From a bacterium (GTDB lineage Bacteria > Patescibacteriota > Minisyncoccia > Phycocordibacterales > GCA-002787175), in the NCBI GenBank assembly GCA_030689285.1, contig JAUYJM010000026.1:1-7593 (forward strand): a stretch of 7,593 nucleotides of DNA, in the 5' to 3' direction. The position numbers were made by a program, and so were the translations under genes. Below are positions 5,988 through 7,593 of the stretch, piece after piece (the stretch's first letter is position 1; each line of letters opens with the position of its first letter). The notes beneath the pieces were generated by a model. That model worked only from the letters and a program-made list of their open reading frames with translations, ran no database searches and was not told where the DNA came from.

Positions 5988-6145
5988 ATACCATCTCCAA
6001 TTAACGCTTTCACATTAACAAATTCTTGAATTTTCGGCGAAAAACGAGCTGGAGCGCGAGGCATATTGAGATATGGCGAGCGCGAAGCGAAGTTTTGCAG
6101 CCAAAATTCAGGGATTTGTGTGAAATGGTTAATTGGAGGTGGTAT
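5988..6145. repeat. Long palindrome P4 (158 bp) between the CcdA-like and 164-aa genes
   Basis: The terminal arms ATACCATCTCCAATTAAC (5988-6005) and 6128-6145 are complementary at 17 of 18 positions. Inner blocks (TTTCAC, AAAT, TGAATTTT, CGCG) continue the pairing with mismatches to an apex CATAT-TGAG-ATATG (6062-6075). The length is close to that of element P3 but the termini differ, and no other copy is in the window. Flanking bases (TAAGA on the left, AAGTT on the right) do not form a clear direct repeat. The right end stops 4 bases short of the CcdA-like stop codon. It carries no convincing ORF and no T-tract. A MITE-like insertion or a 3'-end mRNA structure are both possible. Confidence 0.8.
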
Positions 6146-6149
6146 AAGT

Positions 6150-6932
6150 TCACAACGCCAGTATAAGCACCCCAAGAAGCAACATAAGCGCGGAACCGAC
6201 AAGGTGCGCTTTTCCTATATTTCGGCTTTTCCATTTCGCAACCGATTCATACAGATGTTTGTCGCCAGCAAGAGAGAGCATCACGACAAGGGGCAGAACG
6301 AAAACCATATTATAAACGAGAAGATATCCCAACCCCTTTAGGTACTCGTCCGCGTCATGAAGCATACCGAGAATCATAAGATACGGCCCCCCCGTACAAG
6401 GAAATTCGCAAAGTCCGACAAAAATTCCGAGAATAAAAGCCGCGGACAACGATCCTTTTTCTATGAGTTTGGCGATCTGTCCGTGTGACGCGCTTGGCAG
6501 TTTAAACTTTATCGGAAAGTTGGGAAAGAAGTAGTTCAAAAGTCCCACTACACCTAAAAAGATAACAAGTACCGCCGCAAGCTTCGCCATAAAATGCGGA
6601 GTGTTGAAGAAGTGGAGAGCTTTGAGAAGTCCCAACCCTATCAAAATGTAAACCGTGAAGATTCCAAAAATGTAGACTCCTCCGATTTTCAAGATTTTGA
6701 TTCTGTCAGTTTTGATACTCAACAGAAACGCTATCGTGAGAAACAGTACCGAAATAGCGCAAGGGTTGATGCTGTCTATGAGCGCCGCGACCAAAACGAG
6801 AGGTAGAAGATGTTTGCCTTCGTTCGTCGCAGTCCAGAGAATGGACTGTCCAAAATCAGAAAAACGGAAAAATAAAAACACCGCCACAAACAGGACAACC
6901 GAGGAAAGGACAATGATGGTTTTTTTGTTCAT
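6150..6932 (-). CDS. CcdA/DsbD-type membrane thiol-disulfide electron carrier
   Basis: The 260-residue membrane protein has about seven hydrophobic segments (roughly 5-22, 42-72, 84-104, 117-135, 162-190, 200-222, 243-260). It fits the cytochrome c biogenesis transmembrane (CcdA/DsbD-beta) family, which takes electrons from cytoplasmic thioredoxin and passes them to extracytoplasmic thioredoxin-like partners. The redox-active positions are recognisable: DSINPCAI (53-60, Cys58) in the first core helix and CEFPCTGGPY (175-184, Cys175/Cys179) in the fourth. A variable loop with LPSASHG (145-151) separates the two halves, as expected for the inverted repeat of the family. An extra N-terminal helix precedes the core. 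It starts 3 bp after the DUF1573 stop, so the two genes are co-transcribed. A likely partner is the thioredoxin-fold protein two genes downstream. It ends in TGA right beside palindrome P4. Confidence 0.92.
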   Translation of the reverse strand: MNKKTIIVLSSVVLFVAVFLFFRFSDFGQSILWTATNEGKHLLPLVLVAALIDSINPCAISVLFLTIAFLLSIKTDRIKILKIGGVYIFGIFTVYILIGLGLLKALHFFNTPHFMAKLAAVLVIFLGVVGLLNYFFPNFPIKFKLPSASHGQIAKLIEKGSLSAAFILGIFVGLCEFPCTGGPYLMILGMLHDADEYLKGLGYLLVYNMVFVLPLVVMLSLAGDKHLYESVAKWKSRNIGKAHLVGSALMLLLGVLILAL

Positions 6933-6935
6933 ACT

Positions 6936-7421
6936 TTAAGGAGTTACGTTTGCTTTGATATTTAGGACAACCTGTTCGCCTTTTTCCGTCTCAAGCACGA
7001 CATTTCTTTCAATGGCGCCGACCCCTGATGGACCGTGCGCCGCTGGATTAAATTTTACTTCAATCCTTACCTCTTCTCCGGCAAAGAGATTGTGGTTTAG
7101 GCGTGGTTCCCTCCCATGTCCGGGCATACTGAAATTACCAAGCGATTGGCCTTCTGAATAAATGACTGCTTCCGTACACATACAAGATGTGTACAAACGC
7201 TTTAAAACTAGCGCATCTTCAGAGATGTTTTTCAAAACGAAGTCGTAAGAGACGACTCCGTCCTTCATTGATACAACGCCAAAGTTATGGAATTTTTCTG
7301 AAGTTGAAAGTTGGACGGGTCCTTCGTAGACAACAAGCGCGCCGCTTGAAGAAAAGTTTGAATACCAGAAGAGAAAAGCTAGAACTAAAACAGGAACAAG
7401 AAAATATAGAATTTTTTTCAT
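6936..7421 (-). CDS. DUF1573-domain protein, membrane-anchored
   Basis: The 161-residue protein has an N-terminal signal anchor (about 4-20) and an extracytoplasmic immunoglobulin-like DUF1573 domain. Visible family traits are KFHNFGVV (43-50), YDFVLKNISEDALVLKRL (59-76), the cysteine motif SCMCTEA (79-85, Cys80/Cys82, usually CGC), GEEVRIEVKFNPAAHG (115-130) and a final strand (VVLNIKANVTP). Met99, His102, His110 and His129 lie in MPGHG and neighbouring loops. I start it at the ATG at 7421: the frame is open to 7505, but those extra codons fall inside the P3 repeat, and the anchor begins at 7421. The biochemical role of DUF1573 is not settled. Its 3-bp spacing to the CcdA-like gene ties it to thiol redox or cofactor handling. 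Confidence 0.88.
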   Translation of the reverse strand: MKKILYFLVPVLVLAFLFWYSNFSSSGALVVYEGPVQLSTSEKFHNFGVVSMKDGVVSYDFVLKNISEDALVLKRLYTSCMCTEAVIYSEGQSLGNFSMPGHGREPRLNHNLFAGEEVRIEVKFNPAAHGPSGVGAIERNVVLETEKGEQVVLNIKANVTP

Positions 7422-7428
7422 TAAACAT

Positions 7429-7434
7429 AGTTTA
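7429..7434 (-). promoter_or_regulatory. Weak -10 candidate for the DUF1573-CcdA operon
   Basis: TAAACT on the minus strand lies 7 bases before the ATG at 7421, the same leaderless geometry as the folD candidate. Any -35 would fall inside the P3 element, where no good hexamer is seen. If real, insertion of the element would have replaced the upstream promoter half. Confidence 0.2.
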
Positions 7435-7441
7435 GACTTAG

Positions 7442-7593
7442 GGGGCTGTTGCCGAATAGGCTTTTGAGGCGATTTTTCCAAAATTCGAGCGAGGCGAAGT
7501 TTCAAATTTATGGCTTAATGCTGGAAGTATTGGCCATAAATTTGAAACAAGCCGTAGCCGAATTTTGGGGAAATCGGCCAAATGGATATTCGG
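7442..7593. mobile_element. MITE-like palindromic element P3, second copy (cut by window end)
   Basis: The 152 bases present match 4826-4977 with two differences: G at 7445 for A at 4829, and C at 7470 for T at 4854. The last 10 bases of the expected 162 lie beyond the window. The left flank is CTTAG (7437-7441), close to the TTTAG beside the first copy. The copy sits 20 bp upstream of the DUF1573 start. By alignment it should end at 7603. Confidence 0.85.

Noticed and set aside
5983..6150. Target-site duplication around P4
   Set aside because: TAAGA and AAGTT share only AAG at shifted positions, which is too little to claim a duplication.
6010..6341. Open frames of 74-91 residues around P4 and the CcdA-like 3' end
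   Set aside because: They are shadows of the palindrome and of the CcdA-like gene on other frames, with no family features.
7422..7505. 28-residue N-terminal extension of the DUF1573 frame
   Set aside because: Those codons lie mostly within the P3 repeat; the signal anchor starts at the ATG at 7421. It is a chance open frame in the element.
1..7593. CRISPR array or tRNA gene
   Set aside because: The repeats are palindromic, about 160 bp and widely spaced rather than short and regular, and no cloverleaf-like sequence with a T-arm motif was seen.

Overview
The window looks like a piece of a small-genome bacterium, most likely a Patescibacteria/CPR (Parcubacteria-like) member. This is an inference from gene content: a split MacB-type exporter, a CcdA-type thiol carrier with a VKOR-like thioredoxin, a DUF1573 protein, and near-absence of Shine-Dalgarno sequences. 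Two genes end in TGA at the natural C-terminus, so the standard code applies; CPR lineages that read TGA as glycine are unlikely. No rRNA, tRNA or CRISPR is visible.

Layout. 1-123 is a long imperfect palindrome (P1) that contains the stop codon of folD (109-996, minus), the tetrahydrofolate one-carbon enzyme. folD diverges from a plus-strand operon at 1086-4686: a membrane-fusion (HlyD/MacA-like) adaptor, an ABC ATPase and a MacB/FtsX permease. Together these form an exporter of the B. subtilis YknXYZ type, with ATPase and permease on separate chains. The convergent gap 4687-5053 has no gene; it holds a nested pair of palindromes. The minus strand then carries, in transcription order from the right, a DUF1573 protein (7421-6936), a CcdA/DsbD-like membrane protein (6932-6150), a 158-bp palindrome (P4), an unrecognised helical protein (5963-5469) and a membrane-anchored thioredoxin-fold protein (5422-5054). 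DUF1573, CcdA and thioredoxin suggest an extracytoplasmic thiol/disulfide module: CcdA would carry electrons across the membrane to the CxxC thioredoxin.

The most unusual content is the set of long palindromes. A 162-bp element with perfect 17-bp terminal inverted repeats (P3) occurs at 4826-4987 and again at 7442-7593, cut by the window end, with 150 of 152 bases identical. The first copy is flanked by a direct TTTAG repeat and sits at the apex of an older, different palindrome (P2). Removing it with one TTTAG restores P2. This is good internal evidence that P3 is a recently mobile, MITE-like, non-autonomous element with a 5-bp target duplication. P1, P2 and P4 are unrelated in their ends, but all abut the 3' end of a minus-strand gene, and all four families share a GCGARGTTT-like word in one arm.
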